Shown piece after piece: positions 8,086 through 17,388 of a stretch of 64,000 nt of DNA. The stretch comes from Allostella sp. ATCC 35155 (GTDB lineage: Bacteria; Pseudomonadota; Alphaproteobacteria; ATCC43930; Allostellaceae): contig AP019701.1 of NCBI GenBank assembly GCA_006738865.1, positions 3,034,001-3,098,000 on the forward strand, read 5' to 3'. Within the stretch, counting starts at the first letter, position 1. The number at the start of each line of letters is the position of its first letter. Below the pieces are notes generated by a model that had not been told where the DNA came from, searched no databases, and saw only the letters and a list, made by a program, of their open reading frames with translations. Made by a program: the position numbers and the translations under genes.

Positions 8086-9408
8086 CTACTCCCCGAGCTT
8101 GGCGACGCGGTTCATCTCCAGGAACGCCTGGAAGGCCGGATTGTCCGCAAACGGCGCGATCTCGTCGGCCAGGCGCTCCTTGTAGGTCGCGAGTTGTGCC
8201 GCCGGCGCCCGCGCCGCCTCGTCCACGGTGGTGAGATACCGGCGGGCGACCTGTCGCATCTCGTCGTAGCGCGCACTGACCTCCGGCCGGGCCACACCCA
8301 TGATGCCGTGGGCGATCTCGTCGAGGCTCTTGTCCGCCAGTTGCGCGGTGGGCTGGCCGTCGAGCATCAGCAGTTCCTCACCCGACCGCAGCGACTGGAT
8401 CAGGAACGGCGAATGCGTCGTGCAGATGAACTGCATCGCGCAGAACGTCGTGCGCAGCGCCTCGATCAGCCGGCGCTGCCAGCGGGGATGCAGATGCAGG
8501 TCCAGTTCATCGACCAGCACCACTCCGGGCGTCTTCGTGACGGCATCCGTGCCGAACTGCGGATTGAGTGTGACGGCCTTGAACGCGATGTCGCCGACCA
8601 TGGCGAGCATCGTCCGCTGCCCGTCGCTGAGGTTCGTGAATGGCTGTTGAGTCCCGTCGTGCAGACGGACTACCACCTCGCCCAAGCCGGCATCGAAGCC
8701 AATGTCGGAGACGCCCTCGAGGCAGCCCAGGATTGCAGTTCGCACCCCATCCAGCGCCACGGGCTCGCGGCCGTTCTGCTGGAATGTGATCCAAGCCTGT
8801 CGTCCGAACCAGCGCACAAGCTCTGCCACCGACAGTCGCGGATCCAGACTGTTGCGGTATCCGGTCAGCCGGGACGTGTCCGCCTTGCCGCCGATGTCAT
8901 CGGCGCCCGTCACCCGCGCCTGATCGCGCGGCACATTCCACAGCCTACCGGTCCCGTAGTAGCTGACCAGCGGCAGGACGACCGGGCGCCCGCCCCGTAC
9001 GGATTCGGCGGCTTGGCCCGCCATCAGACGAATGAGCCGGGATTCCGCGTTCGTCGTCCGGCCGCCCGGGCTGCGGATCGAACGTGACCACTCGACGGGC
9101 TGCCGGTCGACCTGACCCTCGACCGCGACCGTGCAGGGATACTGACCCTCCCAGGAAGCCGCGGTCGAACCCGGATTTTCCGAGGAGGCGGCAATGGCGG
9201 CCAAACGCACTTCATGGCTACCGATGGCCCTGGCCGCCTGCCCCGGCATCCCAGACAGCCACCCCCCCAGCGCGATGGCAAGAGCGTCCAGGATGGACGT
9301 TTTGCCTGTCCCGTTCACACCCACCAGAAGATTGAACTCGGGATGGAAGCGGAACGCCCGCTGCTCGAAGCCCTTGAAGTTCGTCACCTCCAGCCGCGTG
9401 ATGCGCAT
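8086..9408 (-). CDS. ptuA: AAA/ABC-type ATPase, PtuA-like (Septu defence system)
   Basis: A 440-residue single-polypeptide ATPase of the RecF/SMC-like class found in anti-phage systems. It begins MRITRLEVTNFKGFEQ, with Walker A GVNGTGKTS (Lys36). An ABC-signature-like NLSDGQRTMLAMVG is followed by Walker B VVLVDELDLHLHP and a THSPFLIQ switch region. This is the architecture of PtuA and OLD-like ATPases. There is no TOPRIM domain, which argues against an OLD nuclease. The ATG at 9408 has a good ribosome binding site (GGGGAGGGGTGGGCG). It lies 29 bp after the amidase gene and 7 bp before ptuB, so the three could share a transcript. I infer a defence role. Confidence 0.78.
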   Translation of the reverse strand: MRITRLEVTNFKGFEQRAFRFHPEFNLLVGVNGTGKTSILDALAIALGGWLSGMPGQAARAIGSHEVRLAAIAASSENPGSTAASWEGQYPCTVAVEGQVDRQPVEWSRSIRSPGGRTTNAESRLIRLMAGQAAESVRGGRPVVLPLVSYYGTGRLWNVPRDQARVTGADDIGGKADTSRLTGYRNSLDPRLSVAELVRWFGRQAWITFQQNGREPVALDGVRTAILGCLEGVSDIGFDAGLGEVVVRLHDGTQQPFTNLSDGQRTMLAMVGDIAFKAVTLNPQFGTDAVTKTPGVVLVDELDLHLHPRWQRRLIEALRTTFCAMQFICTTHSPFLIQSLRSGEELLMLDGQPTAQLADKSLDEIAHGIMGVARPEVSARYDEMRQVARRYLTTVDEAARAPAAQLATYKERLADEIAPFADNPAFQAFLEMNRVAKLGE

Positions 9409-9437
9409 CGCCCACCCCTCCCCGGCGTCTCTCGGCG

Positions 9438-10808
9438 TCAGAACCGGTTCTCGTCCATCCAGCGGGCGAGTGCGCAGGTCGCCTCGTCGCCGTCGGGATA
9501 GCCCATCACCTGGACGCCGAGCGGCAGGCCGTCGAGCGCCAGCAGCGGCACCGTGAAGACTGGCGCGCCCAGCGTCGAGGAGGGCACGTTCATGATCGGA
9601 TTGCCGGTCGAGGCCAGTCCCCGCGGCGCCACGCCCGGCGCCGGCAGGCCGAGGAATCCGTCGATCGCCGGCCGCAGCACGGCGTGCCGCCGCCGCATCT
9701 CGTTGCGGATCTCGACCGCCCGCCGGTACTGCTCGACGGTGATCGTCTCCCACTCGGCGAGGCGGTCGGCGATCGCCGGGCTCAGCAGCCCCTCGCCCTT
9801 CTCGCGATAGGCCGCGAGCGGCCATTTCAGCTCCCAGCCGATGATCGTCATGGAGTTCGTCGAGCACGGCCGGATCGCTTCCTCGAGCGCGGCGACGCCG
9901 GGATGGTCCGCGCCGGACAGCACCGTCACGCCGGCCGCGCGAAGGCAGCCGACATAGGCCTCGAAGGCCGCCTTGGCCGCATCGTCGGCCACGTCCCATC
10001 CCGGTCCGTCGAGCCGGGCCAGCACCCGCGGCGGCCGCGCCGGCGGCAGGCCCGCTCCGGCGCCGTAGATGCCGGGATAGCCCGGATCGCCGCCGGCGAG
10101 GCGCGAGGTTTCGAACGCGACCGCCCAGGCGTCGGCCAGGGAGCCCGCATGGAGCCCGAGATGGCTCTGGCTCAGGCTGGAATGGCCGCCGCCGCGGTTG
10201 AGGCCGCCATAGGTCGGCTTGTAGCCATAGTTCGCGCAGTAGCTGGCCGGGCGGATGATCGAGCCCATCAGCTGGCTGCCGAATGCCGCCGGCACCATCC
10301 GTGCCCCGACGGCAGCCGCCGATCCGGAGGACGATCCGCCCGGCGTGCGGGCCGGGTCGAACGGATTGGTCGTCGGCCCCGGATGGCTGAATCCGAACTC
10401 GGTCGTGGTCGTCTTGCCGAGCACCACGACCCCGGCCTGGCGCCGCAGGGCATAGACCGAAGCGGCATCGCGATGGGATTCCCAGCCTTCGTAGATCGGG
10501 CTGCCCATGCCGGTCGGCATGTCCTCGGTCTCGTAGAGATCCTTGACGCCGAGCGGCATGCCGTCGAGCGGCCCCAGCGACCGTCCGGCCTTCCAGCGCG
10601 CTGCGGCGGCGTCGGCGGCCTTGCGTGCACCCTCGGGGTTGGTGGCGACGAAGGCTCGGATCTCGGATTCGCGGGCTGCGATCGTCTCCAGGCACCGCTC
10701 GAGATAGGCGCGCGGGCTGTCCGAGCCGTCCGCGAAGCCGGTCAGCGCGGCCTGGAAGGACAGAAGTCTCGTGCTCCGGGGATCGTAGCCGCCGCCGCTC
10801 GCATCCAT
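9438..10808 (-). CDS. Amidase signature family protein
   Basis: A 456-residue Ser-cisSer-Lys amidase. The catalytic Lys is in MPLGVKDLYETEDMPTGMGS. The Gly/Ser loop is TPGGSSSGSAAAVGA, and the nucleophile Ser is in FGSQLMGSIIRPASYC. This form resembles the amidase subfamily with a GTQTxGSVIRPA-type loop rather than GatA's GTDTGGSIR. There is no signal peptide, so it is probably cytoplasmic. The substrate cannot be told from sequence; there is no GatB/GatC partner nearby, so this is not the tRNA amidotransferase. A GGGAGAGAACAGAC ribosome binding site supports the ATG. It is divergent from the ligase gene at 10,940. Confidence 0.85.
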   Translation of the reverse strand: MDASGGGYDPRSTRLLSFQAALTGFADGSDSPRAYLERCLETIAARESEIRAFVATNPEGARKAADAAAARWKAGRSLGPLDGMPLGVKDLYETEDMPTGMGSPIYEGWESHRDAASVYALRRQAGVVVLGKTTTTEFGFSHPGPTTNPFDPARTPGGSSSGSAAAVGARMVPAAFGSQLMGSIIRPASYCANYGYKPTYGGLNRGGGHSSLSQSHLGLHAGSLADAWAVAFETSRLAGGDPGYPGIYGAGAGLPPARPPRVLARLDGPGWDVADDAAKAAFEAYVGCLRAAGVTVLSGADHPGVAALEEAIRPCSTNSMTIIGWELKWPLAAYREKGEGLLSPAIADRLAEWETITVEQYRRAVEIRNEMRRRHAVLRPAIDGFLGLPAPGVAPRGLASTGNPIMNVPSSTLGAPVFTVPLLALDGLPLGVQVMGYPDGDEATCALARWMDENRF

Positions 10809-10939
10809 GTCTGTTCTCTCCCGTCTGCCAGGCGATTATCCTACTCGCAAGCGACCGGCGTCGCGAGGGTCCGGCGACGCCGGCCGAGCTTTGCGATGCC
10901 GGCGGTGCGCCCGGCCACATCATGCTATTGGTGTCCAGG

Positions 10940-13627
10940 ATGACCGAAGCCGACGGCACGCACGTCATGTCGCCGGAGCCGCCGCGAGTGGCACCACCGG
11001 TCGTCGATGCCTTGCCGGCGCCGGACTTCCGGATCGTCCGCGTCGGTGGTTTTGCCGGCCCGAACCGTATCCGCCTGGGCCCGATCGCCGCCCTGCTCGC
11101 GGATTTCGGCGGCTGGGCCGACACGCGCGTCGGCGCGCGAGCGAGCACCTTCTTCGAGCGCTTGCACAGCCTGATGCCGGCGGCGGCGGCCGTCGCGGAA
11201 CGGCATGCCCAGACCCCATTGCCGCAGTTCACGGCGGCGCTGGCCATGGAAGCGCAGCGCGCCGAGGACGTCGCCGTCGGCTGGTGTCTCGCGAGCACCG
11301 GCGACAAGCCGGGCGAGGTCGAGCTGATGACCGATTTCGAAGAGCCGTCGGTCGCGATCGCGGCGCTTCGCTGGGCGGTCGCCGCCGTCGCCGCAGCGAT
11401 CGCAGCGGAGCACGCGCAGGAGGCGGCGCGCGATCCAGAGACGGCAAGGAGCCGCTTCGTCGCCGCGCTCGAAACCTTCCAGCCGGTGCACACGACGCGC
11501 ATGCAGATCCGCGAAGCGCGCCGGCGCGGCATTCCCAGCCACCGCCTCTTTCCCGCGGCCCCGGCCGTGCAGCTGGGCCATGGCGCCCGCCAACAACGCA
11601 TCGTCGCCGCCAGCACCAGCCGCACCTCGCACATCGGACAGGCGATCGCCGCCGACAAGATCTACACCAGCCAGCTGCTGGCCGAGGTCGGGTTGCCGGT
11701 GCCCGATCAGCGCGCCGTGGGGAACCTCGCCGAAGCGGTCGCTGCCGCCGATGCCATCGGCTACCCCGTGGTGGTCAAGGCGGGCCGCGTCGACAAGGGC
11801 GAGGCGGTCGCCGCCGGCCTCGCCAACCGGGGGGAGGTCGAGGCCGCCTATCGCCGGCTGTCCGGACACGGACGCATGCTGGTCGAGAAGCATGTTCCCG
11901 GGGACGACCATCGCTGCCTCGTCGTCGGCGGCCGGCTGGTGGCCGCGGCACGCCGGATCCCGGCGCATGTCGTGGGCGACGGGCACAGCACGGTGGAGGC
12001 CCTGATCGCGGCGGTGAACCGGAATCCGCGGCGCGCCGTCGGCGACCGGGCGCCGGACCTCGTCGTGATCGAGGTCGACGCCGCGGTGCGCCAGGAACTC
12101 GCCCGCCAGGGCCTGGAGCTGACTTCGATCCCGGCGGGCGGCCAGACGGTGCCGCTCCGGGGAACCGCGAACATCTCCACGGGCGGGACAGCGGTCGACG
12201 TCACCCCGATCGTCCATCCGGAGACGCGCCGGATCGTCGAGGCGGCGGCCCGCATCGTCGATCTCGACGTGGCCGGCATCGACGTCATAACGACCGACAT
12301 CACGCGCCCGCTCGCCGAAACGGGCGGCGCCATCTGCGAGGTCAACCAGACGCCCGGCCTGCGCCCGCACGTCGCCGACCCGGCCTCGCCCGACGTCGCC
12401 GCCGCGCTGGTCGATCACCTCTTTCCCGGCGGCAGCGACGGCCGCATTCCCCTGGCCGCGGTCACGGGCACCAACGGCAAGACCACGACGGTGCGCATGG
12501 CGGCCCGCATCCTGCGCGCCATGGGCCCGAATGTCGGGCAGGCCACCACCGAGTCCGTGGAAATCGACGGCCGCGTGCTGGCACGCGGAGACCTGGCGGG
12601 CCCGCCCGGCGTGCGGATGCTGCTGCGCGATCCCCTCGTCGAAGCCGCCGTGGTCGAGGCGGCGCGGGGCGGCATGCGGCGGCTGGGCCTCGGCTTCGAC
12701 CGGTGCCATGTCGGCGCCGTCCTCAATGTCGGCGACGATCACGTCGGCACGGACGGCATCGCCACGCGCGGCGAGCTGGCCGACCTGAAATCCCTGGTCG
12801 TGCAGGTGGCCAGCGACCTCGCGGTGCTCAACGCCCGCGATCCGCTGACGGTCGCCATGCGCGCCCGCACGCCGGCGAAGCAGGCCTGCTTCGTCTCGCT
12901 CGACCCCGCCGATCCGCTGGTCGGCAGCGCCCTGCCGCCCGGCGACATGGCGGCGACGCTGGCGGGCGAAGGTGCCGATGCGACGCTGCTGCTCCGCATC
13001 GACGGTTGCGACATCCCGCTCGCGCGGGTCGGCGCGCTGCCGGCGGCCGACGGCGGCCGGGCCATGCACAATGTCGAGAATGCACTGTTCGCGGCGGCGA
13101 TCGCCTGGGGCCTCGGCGCCGGGCCGGTGCAGATCGGTGAGGGACTGAGAGCCTTCGGTCTCGACTGGGAGGACTCGCTGGGTCGCCTGTCCCTGATGGA
13201 CGGGCTCCCCTTTCGCCTCGCGGTCGACTACGGCCACAATGCGCCGGCCATCGCCGCCATACGCGACTGGGCGGCGGCGACACCGACGGGCGGGCGGCGC
13301 ATCTGCATGCTGAATGCCCCCGGCAACCGGCAGGACGCCCATTATCCGGCACTCGCCGCTGCCGCAGCCGGCGGCTTCGACTACTATGTCTGCACCGGTC
13401 CCGACACACGGCGGGGGCGCCGGCCGGGCGAGGTGGCCCAGCGCCTGGGGTCGGGCCTGCTCGCCGCCGGGGTCGCGCGCGATCGGATCACGCTGATTCC
13501 CGACGAGGCCGACGCCGTCGCCCGCATCCTGCGCAGCGCGCGTGCCGGCGACCTCGTCGTGCTGTTCTGCCACAACCCGGAGCGCGCCTGGCGGCTGGCG
13601 GAAGGCGCGCGAGATCGGGCCCGGTGA
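10940..13627 (+). CDS. Cyanophycin synthetase-like ATP-grasp/Mur ligase
   Basis: An 895-residue protein with CphA's three-part layout. Residues about 1-190 are a divergent N-domain containing GFAGPNRIRLGP. An ATP-grasp domain spans about 215-490, with DKIYTSQLLAEVGLPVP and the metal-binding ICEVNQTPGLRPH. A Mur-ligase domain runs from about 505, with P-loop VTGTNGKTTT, then LRDPLVEAAVVEAARGGM, VLNVGDDHVG and DYGHNAP. CphA joins Asp and Arg into a polypeptide. Here the N-domain lacks the His/Glu-rich GHxxEH-type motif seen in canonical CphA. No cyanophycinase gene is in the window, so the product may differ. The start could also be an ATG at 10,922. The stop overlaps the next gene's GTG (GTGA), so translation is coupled. 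CphA-like identity is sure; substrate is not. Confidence 0.85.
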   Translation: MTEADGTHVMSPEPPRVAPPVVDALPAPDFRIVRVGGFAGPNRIRLGPIAALLADFGGWADTRVGARASTFFERLHSLMPAAAAVAERHAQTPLPQFTAALAMEAQRAEDVAVGWCLASTGDKPGEVELMTDFEEPSVAIAALRWAVAAVAAAIAAEHAQEAARDPETARSRFVAALETFQPVHTTRMQIREARRRGIPSHRLFPAAPAVQLGHGARQQRIVAASTSRTSHIGQAIAADKIYTSQLLAEVGLPVPDQRAVGNLAEAVAAADAIGYPVVVKAGRVDKGEAVAAGLANRGEVEAAYRRLSGHGRMLVEKHVPGDDHRCLVVGGRLVAAARRIPAHVVGDGHSTVEALIAAVNRNPRRAVGDRAPDLVVIEVDAAVRQELARQGLELTSIPAGGQTVPLRGTANISTGGTAVDVTPIVHPETRRIVEAAARIVDLDVAGIDVITTDITRPLAETGGAICEVNQTPGLRPHVADPASPDVAAALVDHLFPGGSDGRIPLAAVTGTNGKTTTVRMAARILRAMGPNVGQATTESVEIDGRVLARGDLAGPPGVRMLLRDPLVEAAVVEAARGGMRRLGLGFDRCHVGAVLNVGDDHVGTDGIATRGELADLKSLVVQVASDLAVLNARDPLTVAMRARTPAKQACFVSLDPADPLVGSALPPGDMAATLAGEGADATLLLRIDGCDIPLARVGALPAADGGRAMHNVENALFAAAIAWGLGAGPVQIGEGLRAFGLDWEDSLGRLSLMDGLPFRLAVDYGHNAPAIAAIRDWAAATPTGGRRICMLNAPGNRQDAHYPALAAAAAGGFDYYVCTGPDTRRGRRPGEVAQRLGSGLLAAGVARDRITLIPDEADAVARILRSARAGDLVVLFCHNPERAWRLAEGARDRAR

Positions 13628-16600
13628 CCGCGATCGTATCCAGTACGAACGGCGCGCGATCGATGTCCGCCCCGCCCGGCATTCCCCGGATCCTCCACTT
13701 CACCTGGAAGACGCGGGAGGTGCCCGCCCGCTACCGTCCGCTCGTCGAGGGCTGGGCGCGCCGCCATCCCGGATGGAAACGGCGCATCTGGACCGACCAT
13801 GACCTGCGGGCATTCGTCGAACGTCACGACCCCGACTTCCTGCCCGTCTTCGACGGCTACGAGAACCCGATCGCGCGCGTCGATGCCGGTCGCTACCTCG
13901 TCCTGGCGCATCTGGGCGGCGTCTTCGTCGACCTCGATCTCGAATGCTTCCGACCGATCGATCCGCTCCTCGCCGGCGAACGACTGGTGGTCGGGCTGGA
14001 GCCGGATACGCACGGGCAGGCCCTCAAGGCGGCCGAACGCGGCATCGCGCGGATCCTATGCCCCAGCTTCCTCGCATCGGCCCCGGGCCATGCGTTCTGG
14101 GCGGCGGTCCGGCAGGCGCTCGTCGAATGCCGCCATGAGCCCGACCCGCTCGACGCGACCGGCCCCTTCCTGCTCAGCCGCGTCCATGCGCGCTACCGCG
14201 AGGCCGATCCGGTCCGCCTGCTCCCGCCCGAGATGCTCTATCCGGTCGACCGGGATTCCGCCTGGCGCGGGCTGCTGTTCGACATCGAGACCTGGAGCCG
14301 CACCGCCCGCCAAGCATATGCCCACCACCATTGGGACGGCACCTGGTTCCGGACGTCCGACGAGGCCCGTATCGGCGCGCCGCGGGAGGTCGACTGCACG
14401 ATCCGCCGGCCCGGCGCGCCTTCCCGCCAGACGACGCTGCAATTCGGCCCGACACCGCCGCCCGCCGAGCCCGATCGTCACCTCGTGTCCTGCCTGATGG
14501 TGACGCGGGAACGGGCGCCCATGGCTGCCGTGGCGATCGAGTGCTTCCAGCGCCAGACTTGGCCGGCGCGCGAACTGGTCATCGTCGACGACGATGCCGA
14601 TCCGGCCCTCGCCGAGCATGTCCAAAGACTGTCCGATCCGCGCATCCGCCACATCCGGGTGCCGGCCGAAGACCGCACGTTGGGCGAACTGCGCAATCTG
14701 TCCCTGGATGCGGCCCGCGGGCAGTTGGTCTGCCAGTGGGACGACGACGACCTCTACGACCCGCTGCGCATCGAGTTCCAGCTGCGGGCGCTGGCCAGCA
14801 CCCGCACGGATGCCTGCTTCCTGTCGCGGTGGCTGCAATGGATGCCCGCGGAGCGCGCGGTGTCGGTGTCGACCAGCCGCGTCTGGGAGGGCTCGATGCT
14901 CGCCCGCCGGTCCGCGGTCGGACGCTATCCGGACCTTCGCCGCGGCGAGGACACGCCGGTCACCAGCGCCATCCTGTCCGATCTGCCGACCGTCCATCTC
15001 GACCTGCCGCGCCTCTATCTCTATGTCGGGCATCGGCGCAATACGCATGGCGCGGCCCATCACCGGCACCTGCTGCGGGTGGCGACCGCCAGCTTCACCG
15101 GCGAGCATGGGGACAGCGTCCTGCGGGAGCTGGCTCGACGGCTGCCGATCGCCCGATATGAGCAGGCCATGCGCGCGGTGGCCGCATCCAGGCCAGCGCC
15201 CAAGCCCCCCCCGCCCGCCCGCCCGCTCGAACGCATCGCCGAAGAGGCCCGCCAGGCAGCCGCCGAAGGCCGGCACGGCGATGCGCTGGCCAGTTGGGAA
15301 GAAGTCCTCCGCCACCGCCAGGATCTGCCGACAGCAATCGGCCGCGCCCAGGCGCTCGCGGAACTGCGCCGGATCGAGGCGGCGATCGAGCAGTATCGCG
15401 ATGCCGCCCGCCGGTACCGGACGGCGGTCGACGGACCGCTGGGCGCCGGGCGCCTGCTGCGCCGCCTCGGCCGGACAGCGGCAGCCCGCGAGGTGCTGGC
15501 CGAGGCGCTGCGCCGCGACGGTGACCACATCGCCAGCCTGCTCGAGCTGGCGATCGTCGAAATGGAGGCCGGGCGGCTGGACGAAGCCGAGGCGCTCTTC
15601 GTGCGCGTGCGCGACATCGCCCCCGCCGAGCGACAGGCCTGGATGGGAGCAGCGGCCATCGCCGCGCGCCGGTACGACTGGCCCAGCGCACTGGCCCGCT
15701 GGCAGGCCGTCTGGGAGCGCTTCGGCGAGCCGAGTGCGCCGCAGGAGATCACCGGCGCCCTGCTGGCCCTCGACCGGCTGGACGAGGCCAGGGCGTTCCT
15801 CGAAACCATCCCGCCCGACGCGTGGTCGGCGCGCGAGCGTCTGTTCACCCACGCCTTTCTCGCCAAGCTCGCCCACGATCCCGCCCACCTGCTCGCCACG
15901 CTCACCGCCGAACAGTCGACCGTGATCGCCGACGAAGTTCTGCGTCGCATGCTGGTCGAGGCGCTGACCGTGAACGGACGGCCGCAGGAAGCCGCGGAGA
16001 TCGTAGCTCGTGGCGGGATCGGGCGAACGCCGACCGGACAGATGGTCGCGCTCCACGCGCTCGTCCTCGGCGGCCGGCACCGCGTCGCCGAGCGCCACCT
16101 CCAGCGTCTGTCCCAGCCGCCGGCGCTTCACGCCACGTCGCCGCGGCTGCTGCCCGACATCGCCGTCCACATCCGGCGCAGCCGCGGCCCAGCGGCCGTG
16201 CGGGAAGCGCTGGCGGGGCTGGAGCAATCTTCCACGGCGGCGCGCGACCTGCGGCTTGCGGCCGGTTTCGAACGGGAATGCGCCGACAGCCTCGACGCCC
16301 TGCTGGAAGCTCGGACGCTGCCGACCGCACCGGCGATCCGCCCGCTGGCGATTCCGGCCAGGCCGCGGGACGTGGAAGCCGACTGGCCGTTCGATCCGCT
16401 GAAGCGCGCCTGGACCGCCGTCGAGCGCATCCGCGCGGGGCACGGCGCGGTCGCGCTCGACCTGCGCACGACCCTCCGCGACGCGCTCTCCGTCGCCGAT
16501 CGCATTGCCGGCGCAATCCGCGGCGGCACGCCCCTTTCGGTCATCCGCCTCGGTGACGGCGAGGGCAACTTTCTCCCCTATGCCGATGATCTGGCGCCGA

Positions 16601-17388
16601 ACCGGGCCCAGGACCAGCGGGCCATCCAGCGCCTGTGGTGGAGCGACCGGACGCTCGACACGGCCGCCGTCGCGCACATCGGCGGAACCCTCGCCGACGC
16701 GGTGCGGAGCGCGGACATCGTCGGCATTCCCGACCAGTACCGGCTGGCGACCTCGCTCGGCCGCGTGATGCGCCCGAGCCAGACCAGCCGCGGCCTGATC
16801 GCGGTCGTCGAGCAGATCGCCGGGCTGACGGCGGCGCCCGGGGGGCAGCCCCTCGTCGGTCCGGACCAGATGGTCACGTCCTGCCACCTGCATGCCGGGC
16901 TCGCCTGGTGGGATCTCTGGCCTCCCCTCTTCGCGCACGCCGGCGAGGTCGCCCTCGTCACCGGACGCACGGACCTCGACGCTGCGCTGCACCGGCGGTT
17001 CGGGCTGGCGGTGCGGCGCACCCACCGCGTTCCGCCGGAGCGCAAGTACCGGCGCGACGCGGCGGAAGCGGCGCGTCCGCACTATCCCGACGGCTTCGCA
17101 GAGGTCACCCGCGCGCTGGCGGTGGAAGTCCGGCCGGGCGAGGTCGTGCTGGTCGCCGCCGGGATTCTCGGCAAGGCCTATTGCGCCACCGTGCGGGCCG
17201 CCGGCGGCATCGCCCTCGACATCGGCAGCGCCGCCGACCACTGGTGCGGCCACGCCACCCGGACGCGCGACGAGGCGGCCCTGTACGACACGCCGCCCGA
17301 ACTCGCGGCAGCCTATGCGGCGCGGCCGGAGCTGGACGCCCTCTATCCGGCGCTGGCGGCGTCCGCCTTCTTCCAGGGGAGAGGCTGA
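13624..17388 (+). CDS. Multidomain glycosyltransferase (GT32-like, GT2, TPR-like, GT-D-like)
   Basis: A 1254-residue protein with several enzymatic domains. About residues 18-240 match the sugar-transferase DXD family (GT32/OCH1-like): PRILHFTWK, RVDAGRYLVLAHLGG and the DXD in VFVDLDLE. About 285-500 is a GT2 domain, with LVSCLMVTRERAP, VIVDDDAD and WDDDDLYDP. About 530-930 is Ala/Arg-rich helical repeat resembling TPRs (GRLDEAEALFVRVRDIAP). About 950-1254 resembles the GT-D fold (DUF1792 type), with SVIRLGDGEGNFLPY supplying the DXE motif. No signal peptide or membrane segment is seen, so it should act in the cytoplasm. It starts at a GTG inside the ligase stop codon, so the two proteins are probably made together. 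Its last 46 bp overlap anmK on the opposite strand. Confidence 0.8.
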   Translation: MTAIVSSTNGARSMSAPPGIPRILHFTWKTREVPARYRPLVEGWARRHPGWKRRIWTDHDLRAFVERHDPDFLPVFDGYENPIARVDAGRYLVLAHLGGVFVDLDLECFRPIDPLLAGERLVVGLEPDTHGQALKAAERGIARILCPSFLASAPGHAFWAAVRQALVECRHEPDPLDATGPFLLSRVHARYREADPVRLLPPEMLYPVDRDSAWRGLLFDIETWSRTARQAYAHHHWDGTWFRTSDEARIGAPREVDCTIRRPGAPSRQTTLQFGPTPPPAEPDRHLVSCLMVTRERAPMAAVAIECFQRQTWPARELVIVDDDADPALAEHVQRLSDPRIRHIRVPAEDRTLGELRNLSLDAARGQLVCQWDDDDLYDPLRIEFQLRALASTRTDACFLSRWLQWMPAERAVSVSTSRVWEGSMLARRSAVGRYPDLRRGEDTPVTSAILSDLPTVHLDLPRLYLYVGHRRNTHGAAHHRHLLRVATASFTGEHGDSVLRELARRLPIARYEQAMRAVAASRPAPKPPPPARPLERIAEEARQAAAEGRHGDALASWEEVLRHRQDLPTAIGRAQALAELRRIEAAIEQYRDAARRYRTAVDGPLGAGRLLRRLGRTAAAREVLAEALRRDGDHIASLLELAIVEMEAGRLDEAEALFVRVRDIAPAERQAWMGAAAIAARRYDWPSALARWQAVWERFGEPSAPQEITGALLALDRLDEARAFLETIPPDAWSARERLFTHAFLAKLAHDPAHLLATLTAEQSTVIADEVLRRMLVEALTVNGRPQEAAEIVARGGIGRTPTGQMVALHALVLGGRHRVAERHLQRLSQPPALHATSPRLLPDIAVHIRRSRGPAAVREALAGLEQSSTAARDLRLAAGFERECADSLDALLEARTLPTAPAIRPLAIPARPRDVEADWPFDPLKRAWTAVERIRAGHGAVALDLRTTLRDALSVADRIAGAIRGGTPLSVIRLGDGEGNFLPYADDLAPNRAQDQRAIQRLWWSDRTLDTAAVAHIGGTLADAVRSADIVGIPDQYRLATSLGRVMRPSQTSRGLIAVVEQIAGLTAAPGGQPLVGPDQMVTSCHLHAGLAWWDLWPPLFAHAGEVALVTGRTDLDAALHRRFGLAVRRTHRVPPERKYRRDAAEAARPHYPDGFAEVTRALAVEVRPGEVVLVAAGILGKAYCATVRAAGGIALDIGSAADHWCGHATRTRDEAALYDTPPELAAAYAARPELDALYPALAASAFFQGRG

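Noticed and set aside
9438-10808. Amidase with an apparently altered catalytic loop (GSQLMGS)
   Set aside because: This form resembles a known amidase subgroup with GTQTxGS loops; the nucleophile Ser and Lys are present, so it is not considered broken.
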